From positions 3,596,001 to 3,660,000 of the forward strand of contig OY744468.1 of NCBI GenBank assembly GCA_963556145.1: a stretch of 64,000 nt of DNA, given 5' to 3'. Source of the stretch: Hygrocybe punicea. Its lineage: Eukaryota > Basidiomycota > Agaricomycetes > Agaricales > Hygrophoraceae. This document shows positions 1 through 9,720 of the stretch, piece after piece. Positions within the stretch are counted from its first letter, which is position 1; the number at the start of each line of letters is the position of its first letter. The translations under genes were made by a program, and so were the position numbers. A model generated the notes under the pieces. It did not search any database, was not told the DNA's origin, and saw only the letters and a list, made by a program, of their open reading frames with translations.

Positions 1-1205
1 CCGCCGTCTCCTCTGGGGTTGTCGCTGATGGGATTGGATACACACTTGTTAATCGTCCAGAGGTCGTCGTCGCTGGCTTCGTCGAGGAAGGCTGACCAGT
101 GCTTTTCTTTGGCTTTGAGGATTTCATTACCGTATAGGTTGCGTGCGGCCCTGTGTTCATCGTGGCTGGGGTGAGCGGCGTCTATTCGGTGCTTATAGGA
201 TAGTCGACTTAGCCTGTTTTTATCTCGTTTGAGCTGGTTTAGTTGCGGAGTCCACCATCGTTTTGAGTGCGGGCATGGTGTGGAAATGGGGACTACGGCT
301 TTGATAGTTGACTGTAGTACGTTGGTCAGTGTGGATATGGCGCCGTCTAGTTGTTGTTGGGAGGTAATGGGGGCTGTAGGGGGGTGTTGTCGTAGTTGAG
401 TTGTGTTGCGAAAGTTTCGTGATGGTTTGTCAGGTCTTAGTTGTGGGTGGAGAACGATGGAGGTGGATATCGGTATGTGGTCGGTGCCGGTTGGGCGTAG
501 TTCTGGTCTGGTATTACAGGAAAGTATAAGATTGCTTGTTTTGGCGGTGCAGAAGACGTTGTCTGTTCTGGTCCAATTCTTCGTTGCCATGGATTCGAGG
601 GTGGGGAGGTTTTTGGGTAGCGTCATTATCATGTCGCAGTCGGCCGTGGCTTCGATGAGTAGTCTTGCTTGGGCTAGGGCTTTGGCAGTGAACAGGTGAT
701 GGTTTCGCTCTTCGTCCCATAGAGGGTGGTGTCTATTGAAGTCGCCGCACCATAGCATATGGTCCGTGTCTTGTTGGTGGAGGGTCGCTTCATGGGTTTG
801 GGCGAAGGTGTGGAGGGTGTTGAGCATGTCGGAGTGATGGCAATCATTATAAATGTTGAAGATGGAGAAGTTGCCTGTTGGGCTTTTGATTCGGATCGCC
901 GTGAGGTCGTTGGAGCCGTGGATTTTTATCTGTTCCCAGTAGTTGGTGTTGAGTTTGGTGTTAACGAAGATTACTGATCGGGTGGGTGCTTCGGAGGTGA
1001 GTCGGTCGGGTGGGTATATGACTCTCCAGTTGTGTGTGGCTTTAGTATTACCGTAGTAGTCGAAGTACGGTTCCTGTATTAGCAGAATGTTGCATTTAGT
1101 GTGGATTAGCGAGTTAATGAGATCCCAGTGAGCTTTGGCGGATTTGTTGAGGTTTATTTGCCAGACGATTAGCTGTGTCGGCTGGGGGTGTGGGTGTTCA
1201 GGCAT
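1..1205 (-). CDS. LINE ORF2 N-terminus: APE-type endonuclease (partial)
   Basis: An open frame from the ATG at 1205-1203 to the window edge, about 401 codons with no stop. The N-terminus reads as an exonuclease-endonuclease-phosphatase fold: an IVWQINLNKS start, LIQEPY near residue 45 (metal-binding Glu), CGDFNRHHPLWDE near residue 150, and TGTDHIPI near residue 250 (the conserved Asp-His). After it comes the linker typical of LINE ORF2, with an RWWTPQLNQLKRDKNR block and an AKEKHWSAFL block leading to the reverse transcriptase, which is off-window. In this family the endonuclease nicks the target DNA to prime reverse transcription. The start overlaps the ORF1 stop by 8 nt, suggesting coupled termination-reinitiation. 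No inactivating change is seen in this part. Confidence 0.9.
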   Translation of the reverse strand, partial: MPEHPHPQPTQLIVWQINLNKSAKAHWDLINSLIHTKCNILLIQEPYFDYYGNTKATHNWRVIYPPDRLTSEAPTRSVIFVNTKLNTNYWEQIKIHGSNDLTAIRIKSPTGNFSIFNIYNDCHHSDMLNTLHTFAQTHEATLHQQDTDHMLWCGDFNRHHPLWDEERNHHLFTAKALAQARLLIEATADCDMIMTLPKNLPTLESMATKNWTRTDNVFCTAKTSNLILSCNTRPELRPTGTDHIPISTSIVLHPQLRPDKPSRNFRNTTQLRQHPPTAPITSQQQLDGAISTLTNVLQSTIKAVVPISTPCPHSKRWWTPQLNQLKRDKNRLSRLSYKHRIDAAHPSHDEHRAARNLYGNEILKAKEKHWSAFLDEASDDDLWTINKCVSNPISDNPRGDG

Positions 1206-3120
1206 TAGTCGAGGGGACTAGGTGGGAAGTACTGCCTGCTCGGTTGTCGTTCTGTGTGGGAATGTGGGGGGGTGGGTCGACGGGGGCGACGAGTGGTTCG
1301 TCTCCCCATGCTCGAGAGGGTGGGATGGAGGTGGTGTGATGTGGTGGTGGTTGCTTCTCGAAATTGATAGTGGTTTGTCGGGTGGGTCTGGACTGGTGCC
1401 TGGAGGAGGAGGAGGGGGGGGGGGGTTGGTTGCGTGGAGGGGGGTTCAGTGGTAGGTCGAAGATGGAGTGGGGAGGGGAGTAGTGTCGTGCAGCCGGGGA
1501 GAGAGGGGGGAGTGGGTAGGGAGAACGCTGTCTGTTCGGGATCGTTGAGTCGAGATTAGTAGGGGGGTGACGGTCGGATCGTGTTGGGGGGGTGGCAGTG
1601 GTGGAAGGTAAGGAATTGGGAGCTTTGGAGTAATTGTCGGGGTACGGGGATTGGGTCCATTTTTCGGCCGTGGGGAAGTAAGGTAAGAGGTTTTCCGGAT
1701 TGCGATTATCCGCGTCTTTACATTTTTGGATGAATGTAGGACAGTTACGGTCCCAGCTAGTGTGACCGCGTTGCCTGCAGGGAGTGCAGTAGGGGCGTGA
1801 GGGGTTGTCGCAGGATGAGGTTTGATGGTGATCTCCACATGTGCCGCAGGTGTCGATATCCGCTGGGCATCGTGCTGCGGTGTGGTTCCATTGATGGCAT
1901 CGGAGACAGCATAAGGGTTCTTTTTTGCATTTATTGGCGTTAATTCTTTTGTGGCAGACGTAGAAGCCGTTCACTAGAATTTTGTTGGCCGTTTCAGGGG
2001 AGTCGAAGGCGAATATGGCGTGGCCACACGTTTGGTTGGGTGAGCGGCGGTCCTTTGGTTTAATCCAGTTGGCTCGTTTTATGGAGTTTTCAGGTAGGTT
2101 GTTGGTTTCTTCGATTTCCCTGAGATGTTCGGGCGTTTCCGGGTCGAAAGTTAATGGGATGAAGAATGCTAGGATGGCGTAAGTGCGGCGTTTGATTGAA
2201 GCGTTGTGTCCAAAGTTGGTGAGGAAGGTGGTGAGGTGTTGGTCGTTGTGTAGCCATAGAGTGGTGTCGTTAGAGTTAGCCTCCAGTAGGATACCTCCAT
2301 TTCGTAGTCTGGTGACGCCTAGGAACTTGGATGTAGGAGGGGGGGCTGTGGATTGGAGGGCTGCGTTGGCTTTTTCTGTTAGTTTTGCTAGGCTGATATC
2401 TAGCGCCTTTTTCGTTTCGGGCGAGTCTTCGACGTCGAGGAGGAATTGGCGGGCTTGTAACTGTTCTTTGGCTGTTATGCGCGGGTCTTTATGAGTGAGG
2501 GTGGGATGTGAGTTTTGGGATAGTACTGCGTCTTTGTATGATGTGGTAGTGGATTCGAGCGTGGTCGAGGTTTTGGTGAGGTTTGCTACCGCTTGTTGTA
2601 GTTGGGTTTTGGCGTCTGTGAGGCTGGTTTCGATGTGCTCTGTAATTTTTCCTGAGATGGTTTCCAAAATGGGTTCCATCGCATGTCTGAGGGAGTCGTG
2701 AAAGTCTCCCGCCTGTCGTTTAAGCTCAGTTGTAATGGCCTTGACCAAAGTGTCAGTTCTGAGGCTAATTTCTATGGAGTCCAAGAGAATAGCTACCGAT
2801 CGGATGGCGTTGAGCGTGGTGGGTGTGATGGGGCAATTTTCCATGGTGGTGATTTGTATAAGTATGTCCGAAAGTGTGGGGATGTCGAGGTGTTGTTCGT
2901 GGTGGAGGAGTGAGTTGGTGGTGAGGAAGTTGACGGCTTGTGTTTTGGTTTCCGGTTCAGTTTGCGGGGGTGCATTGTTGACGAGGTTGTGTTCTCGTGT
3001 AGTGGCGGTTCTCGCTGCCCTTGTTTCTGGGGGGGAAGAGATTACCGTTTGTGGCAACTTACCGCATTTGTTTTTGGATGGACCCTCGTTGGTGGTTGTC
3101 CATTGCCGTATGCCGCTCAT
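1198..3120 (-). CDS. LINE ORF1 (Gag-like, three CCHC zinc knuckles)
   Basis: A 640-residue open frame. The N-terminal half is Thr/Lys-rich and helical. The middle holds three zinc knuckles in a row: CLRCHQWNHTAARC, CGTCGDHHQTSSC and CTPCRQRGHTSWDRNC (C-x2-C-x3/4-H-x4/5-C). The C-terminal ~150 residues are Pro/Ser-rich and probably disordered. Proteins of this type bind the LINE RNA and form the retrotransposition particle. The start ATG at 3120-3118 is the first in frame after about 130 nt of leader. The stop TGA (1200-1198) falls inside the ORF2 start region (ATGCCTGA). The frame is intact, so the insertion looks fairly recent compared with the frameshifted Helitron it disrupts. Confidence 0.9.
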   Translation of the reverse strand: MSGIRQWTTTNEGPSKNKCGKLPQTVISSPPETRAARTATTREHNLVNNAPPQTEPETKTQAVNFLTTNSLLHHEQHLDIPTLSDILIQITTMENCPITPTTLNAIRSVAILLDSIEISLRTDTLVKAITTELKRQAGDFHDSLRHAMEPILETISGKITEHIETSLTDAKTQLQQAVANLTKTSTTLESTTTSYKDAVLSQNSHPTLTHKDPRITAKEQLQARQFLLDVEDSPETKKALDISLAKLTEKANAALQSTAPPPTSKFLGVTRLRNGGILLEANSNDTTLWLHNDQHLTTFLTNFGHNASIKRRTYAILAFFIPLTFDPETPEHLREIEETNNLPENSIKRANWIKPKDRRSPNQTCGHAIFAFDSPETANKILVNGFYVCHKRINANKCKKEPLCCLRCHQWNHTAARCPADIDTCGTCGDHHQTSSCDNPSRPYCTPCRQRGHTSWDRNCPTFIQKCKDADNRNPENLLPYFPTAEKWTQSPYPDNYSKAPNSLPSTTATPPTRSDRHPPTNLDSTIPNRQRSPYPLPPLSPAARHYSPPHSIFDLPLNPPPRNQPPPPSSSSRHQSRPTRQTTINFEKQPPPHHTTSIPPSRAWGDEPLVAPVDPPPHIPTQNDNRAGSTSHLVPSTNA

Positions 3121-3255
3121 GTCTCTTACTTTTAGTCTAATATAGTGTGGGTTGTGCTAGTATCAGGGGTGGTATAACGAAGCGCCCGAACTTATGCTGA
3201 GGACTCTTTTGGGGTCCCAGCCGGGGTACCACGCGGTAAGAGTTCAAGGACCGTC

Positions 3256-5689
3256 TCTCGCAATGGGCATTGCTCAACTAAAAGGTAGATTAGAAGGAGT
3301 TGACTACATTTTCATTGATGAAGTCTCTATGCTCTCTTGTCATGATCTCTACAAAATCAGTGCTAGATTAGCTAAAGCTTTGAACATACATGACATGCCA
3401 TTTGGTGGAATCAACATGATATTTGCTGGTGACTTTGCACAGTTACCACCAGTTGGAGGTGCACTATTGTACAGTAGAACAGTTGGCACTTATTTCACAT
3501 CAGCCTTGACAACACACTCTCAGGAAACTGCCATTGGAAAAGCATTCTGGCATCAAGTGACCACAGTGATGATTCTCAGAGACAGAGGACCCAAACAGCT
3601 GAGGATGCATTGTTCAGAACTGCCCTTGTCAACATGTGTTATGGCAAATGTACTGCACAGGACATTCAATTTTTGAGAACCAGAATTGCAGGCAAACGTC
3701 CAGACCAGCCCAATGTTGCCTCCAAAATTTTTAGAAATGTTCCTATCATCTGTGGCATTCACCCACAAAAGGATCAGATCAACCAGCTTGGATGTGAAAG
3801 ATTTGCTTCTGATACCAATCAAAACTTGACCAACTTCTATTCCATTGACAAGTGGGGAAAAGACAAAGATTCTGTGAGAAACAAGTCCAAATCTAAAGCT
3901 ATATATCAATCCAGTGACATAGACTTTGATACACAAAGAGAGATATGGAAAGTACGACATGCTGCAACTGATAACTTTGCTGAAAAACTCTCCTTGTGTC
4001 TTGGTATGCCTGTGATGCTTCGCAACAATGATGCCACTGAACTCTGCATGACAAATGGACAAGAGGGATTTGTTGTTGGATGGCAGTCAATGAAAGCAAG
4101 TCATGGCAAAAGAGTACTTGACACCTTGTTTGTTGAACTGGACAAACCTCCAAAGCTGGTGCAGATTCCAGGACTGCCTGACAATGTAGTGCCTATTGTA
4201 AAAAAACACCAAGACAATTCAGTGTCTATTTCCCAGTGACCTGAAGGAATCCATTGAGAGACAACAAGTCTGGGTGCTACCTAACTTTGCAATGACTGCT
4301 CATGCTGCTCAAGGAAAAACACATCAGTTCAATGTTGTGCATTTAAATAGTTGTTTCAACCACATGTCATATTATTCTTCATTGTCTAGAAGTGCTTCTG
4401 CTGCTGGAACTGTAATAATTCAAGGCTTTGACAGTAACATGATCACTAGAGGGTGTTCTGGATATCTTAGACAAGAATTTAGAGAACTAGAATTGCTTGA
4501 TGAGATTACCAGGATCAGATATGAAGGCGCTTTACCTGACCACATTGATGCTGGTACACGCTCTGTTATGCTTCGAAATTTTCAGCAGTGGAAGGGAATT
4601 CACTATGTTCCTGCCAAAACTGATACTGCTATTAAATGGTCACCAACTGATCCACTACTATTGGCTCATAGAATCCCTGACAGCCCATGGCAATTGGTTG
4701 AAAAAGGCAAAGGCAAACAGAAATCAGCTGTAGTTGCCACTTCATTTGTTCCAGCAAAAGGCTCAGTTGCTATTGCTTCAACTCACAAACATTCACTTGA
4801 CACAAACAATGAACCAGCAGCTAAAAGGCCTCGGATCACCAAAGACCATGTCAACAGAGGATCCACAAGCAAGAAACAGACCATTAACTCTCCAGCTGGA
4901 CTGATCTGGGATAGAAATGACTACAACTGTGCATATGACTCATTGTTGGTGATTACATTCCATTTGTGGAAAGACAATCATGTGGAGTGGTCTACAGTAT
5001 TCAGAAGCATGAATGATCACTTGAGCACATTGTCTCATGGTTTTTCACAGGTGTTGCACAAAAATTTGGCATTTGAACAGCTAAGAGATCACCTTAGAAC
5101 TACAATGCATAACATGAATCCTACAGACTTTCCTAGAGGAACAATGGGTATCAGTGTTGCAAATCTGGCTATGGAGTTGTTTAAAGTCAATGACATTGTA
5201 GCCTCTTCTCAACATGAATGTTCTCAATGTGACTTTGCAGAAGAACCCATTGATGACAGACTAGGCTATGTGTTACATGCTGATGACACCATTAAAAAGT
5301 CTACCATGAATTGGATTGATACCTTGTCACAGAAAACCAATAGAAGATGTCTTGATTGCAACAGCAGAATGACTCAAGTTGTATTTTATAATGAAGCATC
5401 ACACATTCTTGTTCTAGAGTATCCATTGAAAAACATTGAAACCAGTCATAGACTAGAATTTGTTTCAGAGACTGGCACAAAGTCATTAGAACGAGGCATT
5501 GTATATCATGGTCAATATCATTTCACATCACGTATTATTACTGCACAGAAACAAGTATGGTATCATGATGGAATGATTACAGGCAACTCTTGTTCCAGAG
5601 ACACTGACCTTACACAACTTTCAGACTATGATATCAGACACTGTAAAAAGAGAAACCTTGTACTAGCTATTTATGCTCAGAGTCTTTAA
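3256..5689 (+). pseudogene. Helitron helicase C-terminus fused to USP-like cysteine protease (broken)
   Basis: Remnant of a PIF1-type helicase with Walker B (FIDEVSM) and later helicase blocks (MTAHAAQGKT, SLSRSASAAGTVIIQGF). It is followed in the same frame by a protease-like domain. Against copy 2 there are two frameshifts: a ~10-nt loss near 3583 and a 1-nt insertion in the A-run near 4202. The last 471 codons (4274-5689) run unbroken from helicase into protease, which shows the two are one protein. The protease part has a Cys box (DYNCAYDSLLVI), two CxxC pairs about 55 residues apart (CSQC, CLDC) as in USP zinc ribbons, and a His/Asp box (YHFTSRII...VWYHDGM). The stop is TAA at 5687-5689. 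Confidence 0.85.
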
Positions 5690-6100
5690 GCATCCTCCTT
5701 TAGGTCAAGCATGGCTGTCTTCATGTGGTAATCTGTTCTGTAGCATTCAATGTCATGGAGAAGTAGGGTTGAGCAAATGTGAGTTAATTGTCAGCACACT
5801 GTTTGGGGGGCAGTTGTGTTTGGCAGTTGACCTGTTGCTCCCTGAGCAATTGCTTCATGGCTGAGAGTGTTGCATGATGGTGCAACACAGGGGAGATGGC
5901 AGGTAGAGAGAATGTTGATGAAGACTCAAGACACTCTATGTAGATTTCTTTTATGCTAATGTAGATGTTGCAGAGGTGGGAGGTGGGAGGTGGGCTTATG
6001 AGATCAATATGCAATATGCAACACATGCTATGTATCTTATGCCATATTTAACATGCTTTATGCAATTTTCTTAATTCAGCAACAAAGTGGGGAGGGGGAA

Positions 6101-6147
6101 AAAAGAACTTGTTCATGCCATGCGCAGCACTGGCCCACTAGACAAGT
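6101..6147 (+). repeat. Helitron 3' terminus (copy 1)
   Basis: Begins with AAAAGAACTTGT, the inverse of the 5' terminal ACGAGTTCTTTT seen on related elements. A ~35-nt region follows with a GCCATGCGC/GCACTGGC imperfect stem nested in an ACTTGTT/AACAAGT outer stem. The same module recurs at 6378, 7384, 12460, 20139 and 23724. I assign it as the 3' end because it lies downstream of the coding region in copies 1 and 2. Confidence 0.75.
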
Positions 6148-6839
6148 GAAGTACTAGGAAGTATCTAAAGTGAGGTTTGGTGAATATATTCACAAAAAGA
6201 AAGAGAAAAAGGGCGAACGAGTCGAGATGCGCAGTGATGATGCGGAGGCGGAAGAAAGAGATAAGGTTCTCCGATTTGAGTTGGGTCAGTTAAGCAAATC
6301 AGAGAATGGACTTTCACTGGCAACTTCCTTAGCGTATCCTTAGATAACTTTATGGCTGCGCTTATAGTTATTGCAGAGCCAGTGCTATGCATGGCATGAA
6401 CAAGTTCTTTTTTCTGTGTTTTTGCACAAAACATATAGAATAATCCTAAAATCATTGGAATTTATATTTGTATAGTTTTTACCAGCATCAATAACAGATT
6501 TTACTTGAAATATATAATTATCAATGAAGACAATATATGTATGTGACTATACCATATTGAATTATATGTTTTAAATGACCATATCAGCATATTGTCTGAT
6601 TTTAGCCTATTTTTGCTTATTGGCTGACATTGCTGTATACAGAGCCCAGAGTGAATGGGGAAAAGCAGGAGTAGTAGAAACACAACACAGTAGAATAACA
6701 TAATATGCACTAGCAGATGATGTATCATAAATATTGCATTAGATTTCAGAGATATATTTAGAAATTGATTATATGATATTTAATTTCTATGTAATAATGA
6801 AATACAAATAAATATACTGGTCCAAAAATGGAGAGCCTG
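6148..6839. other. Gene-free spacer with a degenerate Helitron 3' end
   Basis: No convincing coding sequence. A minus-oriented partial copy of the Helitron 3' terminus lies at 6378-6413, lacking the outermost hairpin arm. The following ~270 bp (6414-6680) are related to 7810-8010 and 20480-20690, so this is an old, truncated member of the non-autonomous family below. Confidence 0.55.
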
Positions 6840-7215
6840 AGTCTTCTGACCTTGCATTTTCAACAGAAACAGGATACAATGGGGTGTACATGACCCAGCG
6901 GTGTGGGATGTGGTGTCCTGGTCAATGAAAAAGGAGGGTTGGTGGTGGTGGTTAGGCAACAGCTGGAATGCGAAGTCCTGTGACCCCCTGACCGCTCGTT
7001 TCCAACAGAAACAGAGCATGGGGGTGTAGACTGATGGGGAGTGGTTGAAAACGGGGCAAGCAGGGGCATCCTGGTAGTTGAAAAAAGGGGGTTGGTGGTG
7101 GTGGGCAGACAGCCAGAGCACGAAGGTCTGAAAGCCCCCGACCGCTCATTTTCCACACTAAATAAGTGTAGGGGTGTCTTGGTAGTTGAAACAGGGGGGT
7201 TGGTGGTGGCTCTAT
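6840..7215. repeat. Short array of ~150-bp satellite Y (about 2.5 units)
   Basis: G-rich direct repeats containing GGGGTGTAGACTG, GTTGAAAACGGGG, a GGTGGTGGTGG run and a CCCCCGACCGCTC block. The same unit forms the large array at 21830-22935. The long minus-strand open frames here are a by-product of the repeat and not genes. Confidence 0.75.
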
Positions 7216-7383
7216 ATACAAAGAATATTTTCAAAAGTGTGATACATTGATTGTAATCGGTGAAGTGTTTGATGCCAGCTGCTAGAAACATTTGAAATAC
7301 GGCATTGTATTTAAAAGAAAAGGAACAAACCTAATGTGAGGGCAAGTTATGATGACCAGCTTCATAAGAACAGCGATTGAATC

Positions 7384-8545
7384 ACTTGTTTAGTGGGCCA
7401 GTGCTGCGCATGGCATGAACGAGTTCTTTTTTTCCCCTCCTCACTTTTATGATGAAGTAAATAATAATATTAAATTGCATAAAGCATGTTACATGTGATA
7501 GAAGACATATAGCATATATTATATATTAATAAGCCCACCTCTCACCATAGCAACATAAAAAGTAGAAAAAATAAAACTGCATAGCGTGTCTTGACCTCCT
7601 CTCCCACTGTCATGTCTTCTTTGCTTCGTCATTATGCAATATTCTCAGCCAAAAGAGAGAGTAACACATCAACTGTCAAATACAACTACCTTTAAACAGT
7701 ATGATAACAATTGACTTACATTTGCTTAACCCACTTCTCCATAACCTTGCTGTACAACAGATGATAATATGAAGACAGCTGTGCTTGAGTGGGCCAATGA
7801 TATAGCATGAACAAAGTTTTGTTTCTGTCATTAAATTTTTATTTGTATGATTATTACAAATATTGATAAGTGACTTTGCTAGAAATATATAATTAGCATA
7901 TAATATATACAGCAATATCACATTGAATTGTATGTTTTAAGTAAAAATATCATTAGATCATCTGAGTTACACTTATTTCTGCTTATATGGCTGAAATTTC
8001 CCTATATAGTAACAGTGGTCACATATGACTATGACTCCTGTGATCACCTCAAAATTTAGCATATATGGTGTAAAATTGCCTTATATGGTTAGACTGGTCA
8101 CATGTGACTGTCACCATTGTGATCAGCAGAAAATTTGCTATATAATATCAAAAATTGCCTTATATGGTTAGATTGGTGACATGTCACTGTCACACCTGAT
8201 CCGAAATGATAATATTAGTCAGCAGTTCAATTTTCAGCTGATTCTAATAAGAATTGAGACCAGTACAAATATTTTGAATATAATTGGAAGGTAATTTGTC
8301 TTTTTTGCACCAACCCATATTTGGATGCTTATGTAAGCTTGTCCACACATGGCCCCAACTGCATCTTATTTTCCAGGATCAGAAGTAGAATCATATCTGT
8401 TACCCAAAAAAATTCTGTCTATAGGCGATCAACTTTATTAATTAATCAATCAATTAATTAATTAATTAATTAATTAATTATGAACCCTCACTAAACCAGG
8501 TCTGATAAAGAACGAGTCTTTTAATAAATTAAAAGAACTCGTAAT
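7384..8545 (-). mobile_element. Non-autonomous Helitron2-like element, copy I
   Basis: Reading the minus strand, the 5' end is TTACGAGTTCTTTT at 8545, forming a palindrome with AAAAGACTCGT. The 3' end has AAAAGAACTCGT followed by the hairpin terminus reaching 7384. It carries no coding capacity. It shares ends and internal sequence with 20139-21455, including the ~82-bp repeats around GGTCACATGTGAC (8011, 8093, 8176) and an (ATTA)n tract at 8430-8480 near the 5' end. An internal degenerate 3' terminus at 7789-7840 suggests a composite origin. Confidence 0.75.
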
Positions 8546-9057
8546 CATATTCCAGCAGCTTTACGATGTTCTGGGGCATTGTTGCAGACTGCATCTGTTC
8601 TCTTTACATGTCTGCAAAGTGTGATTCGAGTTTCCGATCGACCGCAAAGAAAGACACGGATGTAAATTTGGCATTGACACATCTGGATGCTGAGTTGAAG
8701 AGATTGTTCCACATTAATTTAAACAACATGTACTGTGAGGATTTCGAATGGTAATACCAATTAATAAGCCTGAATGATGTAATAACAATGGGAGAAAATG
8801 GCTTTGAAGCAAACGTGCAAGTGGATGTAAATTCAATACTTAAGTCAGCCTTGATTTCAATATTTAATTTAGAGCTGAATTCAAACTCGATTGAAAATTT
8901 AGATTCACTATTCAATTAATTATTCGATTCAACTTTGAATGTAGTGATGACTTGATTCATGAACACAAGGTGACTTGAGAGTTATGTGAATTTATAATTG
9001 GATGATGTAATGGAGAACAAATAGAATATAATGGATTAACTAATTTTGAATAAGTTT
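8546..9057. other. AT-rich spacer, no clear gene
   Basis: A 62-codon frame at 8566-8754 is the longest. It has no recognisable domain and no splice-linked partner, so I do not call it a gene. Confidence 0.4.
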
Positions 9058-9720
9058 TTAACGGATGGATCTTAAAGTGAGTCATAAAATTAAATACAGA
9101 AGTTTGAAACACCCAACTCTCCTGCAATGTCTTTTATTTGGTACAATGTTTCAGAATTCCTCTTCAATGTTAATATGATTTTATCACTTGACCAAATAGG
9201 GTATTTGAATGTTTGAATGATCATGTGATCACAGTGATGTTTGAACATTCAAATAATCATGTGACTCACATGATCAATGAATAAATCTATTTGAAGGCTT
9301 GAAGAAAAAGAACATCAGTGATCAACTAACAGTTAGTTGAATCAGTGTTTAATGGATAGATCGTAAAGTGACTGATGAAATTAAATAAAGAAGTTTTAAA
9401 CACCTAACTCTCCTGCAATGTCTTTTATTCCAAAAAAGATTTCAGAAGTCATCATCATGGTTTCAATTTTAATACGATTTCATCACTTTATCAAATGAAG
9501 GGTATTTGAATGTTCGAATCATGGGATCGAAGAGATGGTTTGAACTTTTGAATAATCACGTGACTCACGTGATTGAAAAAATGTGTTTGAATGCTGGAAT
9601 AATCACGTGACTCACATGATCGAATAAATGTGTTTGAAGGCTCAAATAATCACGTGACTCATGTGATTGCATAAATGTGTTTGAATGCTCGAATAATCAC
9701 GCGAATCACAAGTCCGGTGG
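9058..9720. repeat. ~292-bp direct duplication plus ~47-bp CACGTG repeats
   Basis: The block starting near 9058 (GGATGGATCTTAAAGTGA, then ACCCAACTCTCCTGCAATGT) recurs about 292 bp later near 9351 with small changes. From about 9535 to 9715 a shorter unit (GTGTTTGAANGCTNNAATAATCACGTGACTCA type, roughly 47 bp) repeats three to four times, each with a CACGTG or CACGCG core flanked by ATGTGATT palindromes. Confidence 0.7.

Larger units (their letters stand above)
1..3255 (-). mobile_element. Non-LTR retrotransposon (LINE) with ORF1 and 5' part of ORF2, cut by window edge
   Basis: Two overlapping minus-strand reading frames in the classical LINE order: a zinc-knuckle ORF1, then an ORF2 starting with an apurinic-type endonuclease. 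The 5' untranslated part lies between 3121 and about 3255. There, Helitron helicase sequence begins abruptly, so the LINE 5' end abuts and interrupts Helitron copy 1. The element is much more GC-rich than the AT-rich Helitron beside it. Reverse transcriptase and the 3' end lie outside the window, so completeness cannot be judged. Both frames visible here are open. The clade (Tad-like is usual in fungi) is inference. Confidence 0.9.
3256..6147 (+). mobile_element. Helitron copy 1, 5'-truncated by the LINE
   Basis: Only the helicase C-terminal half, the protease domain and the 3' end remain. Comparison with copy 2 places the start of homology around 3256-3270, just upstream of the Walker B motif. 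The 3' terminus is recognisable at 6101-6147 (subterminal GAACTTGT followed by a hairpin region). The stretch 5690-6100 is non-coding and AT-rich and holds no gene I can see. Rep and the helicase Walker A are missing in the window; they would lie left of the LINE if this is a simple insertion. Confidence 0.85.

Noticed and set aside
1446..2975. Shadow frames opposite and within LINE ORF1
   Set aside because: Explained by the high GC and Thr/Pro-rich coding of ORF1; no motifs.
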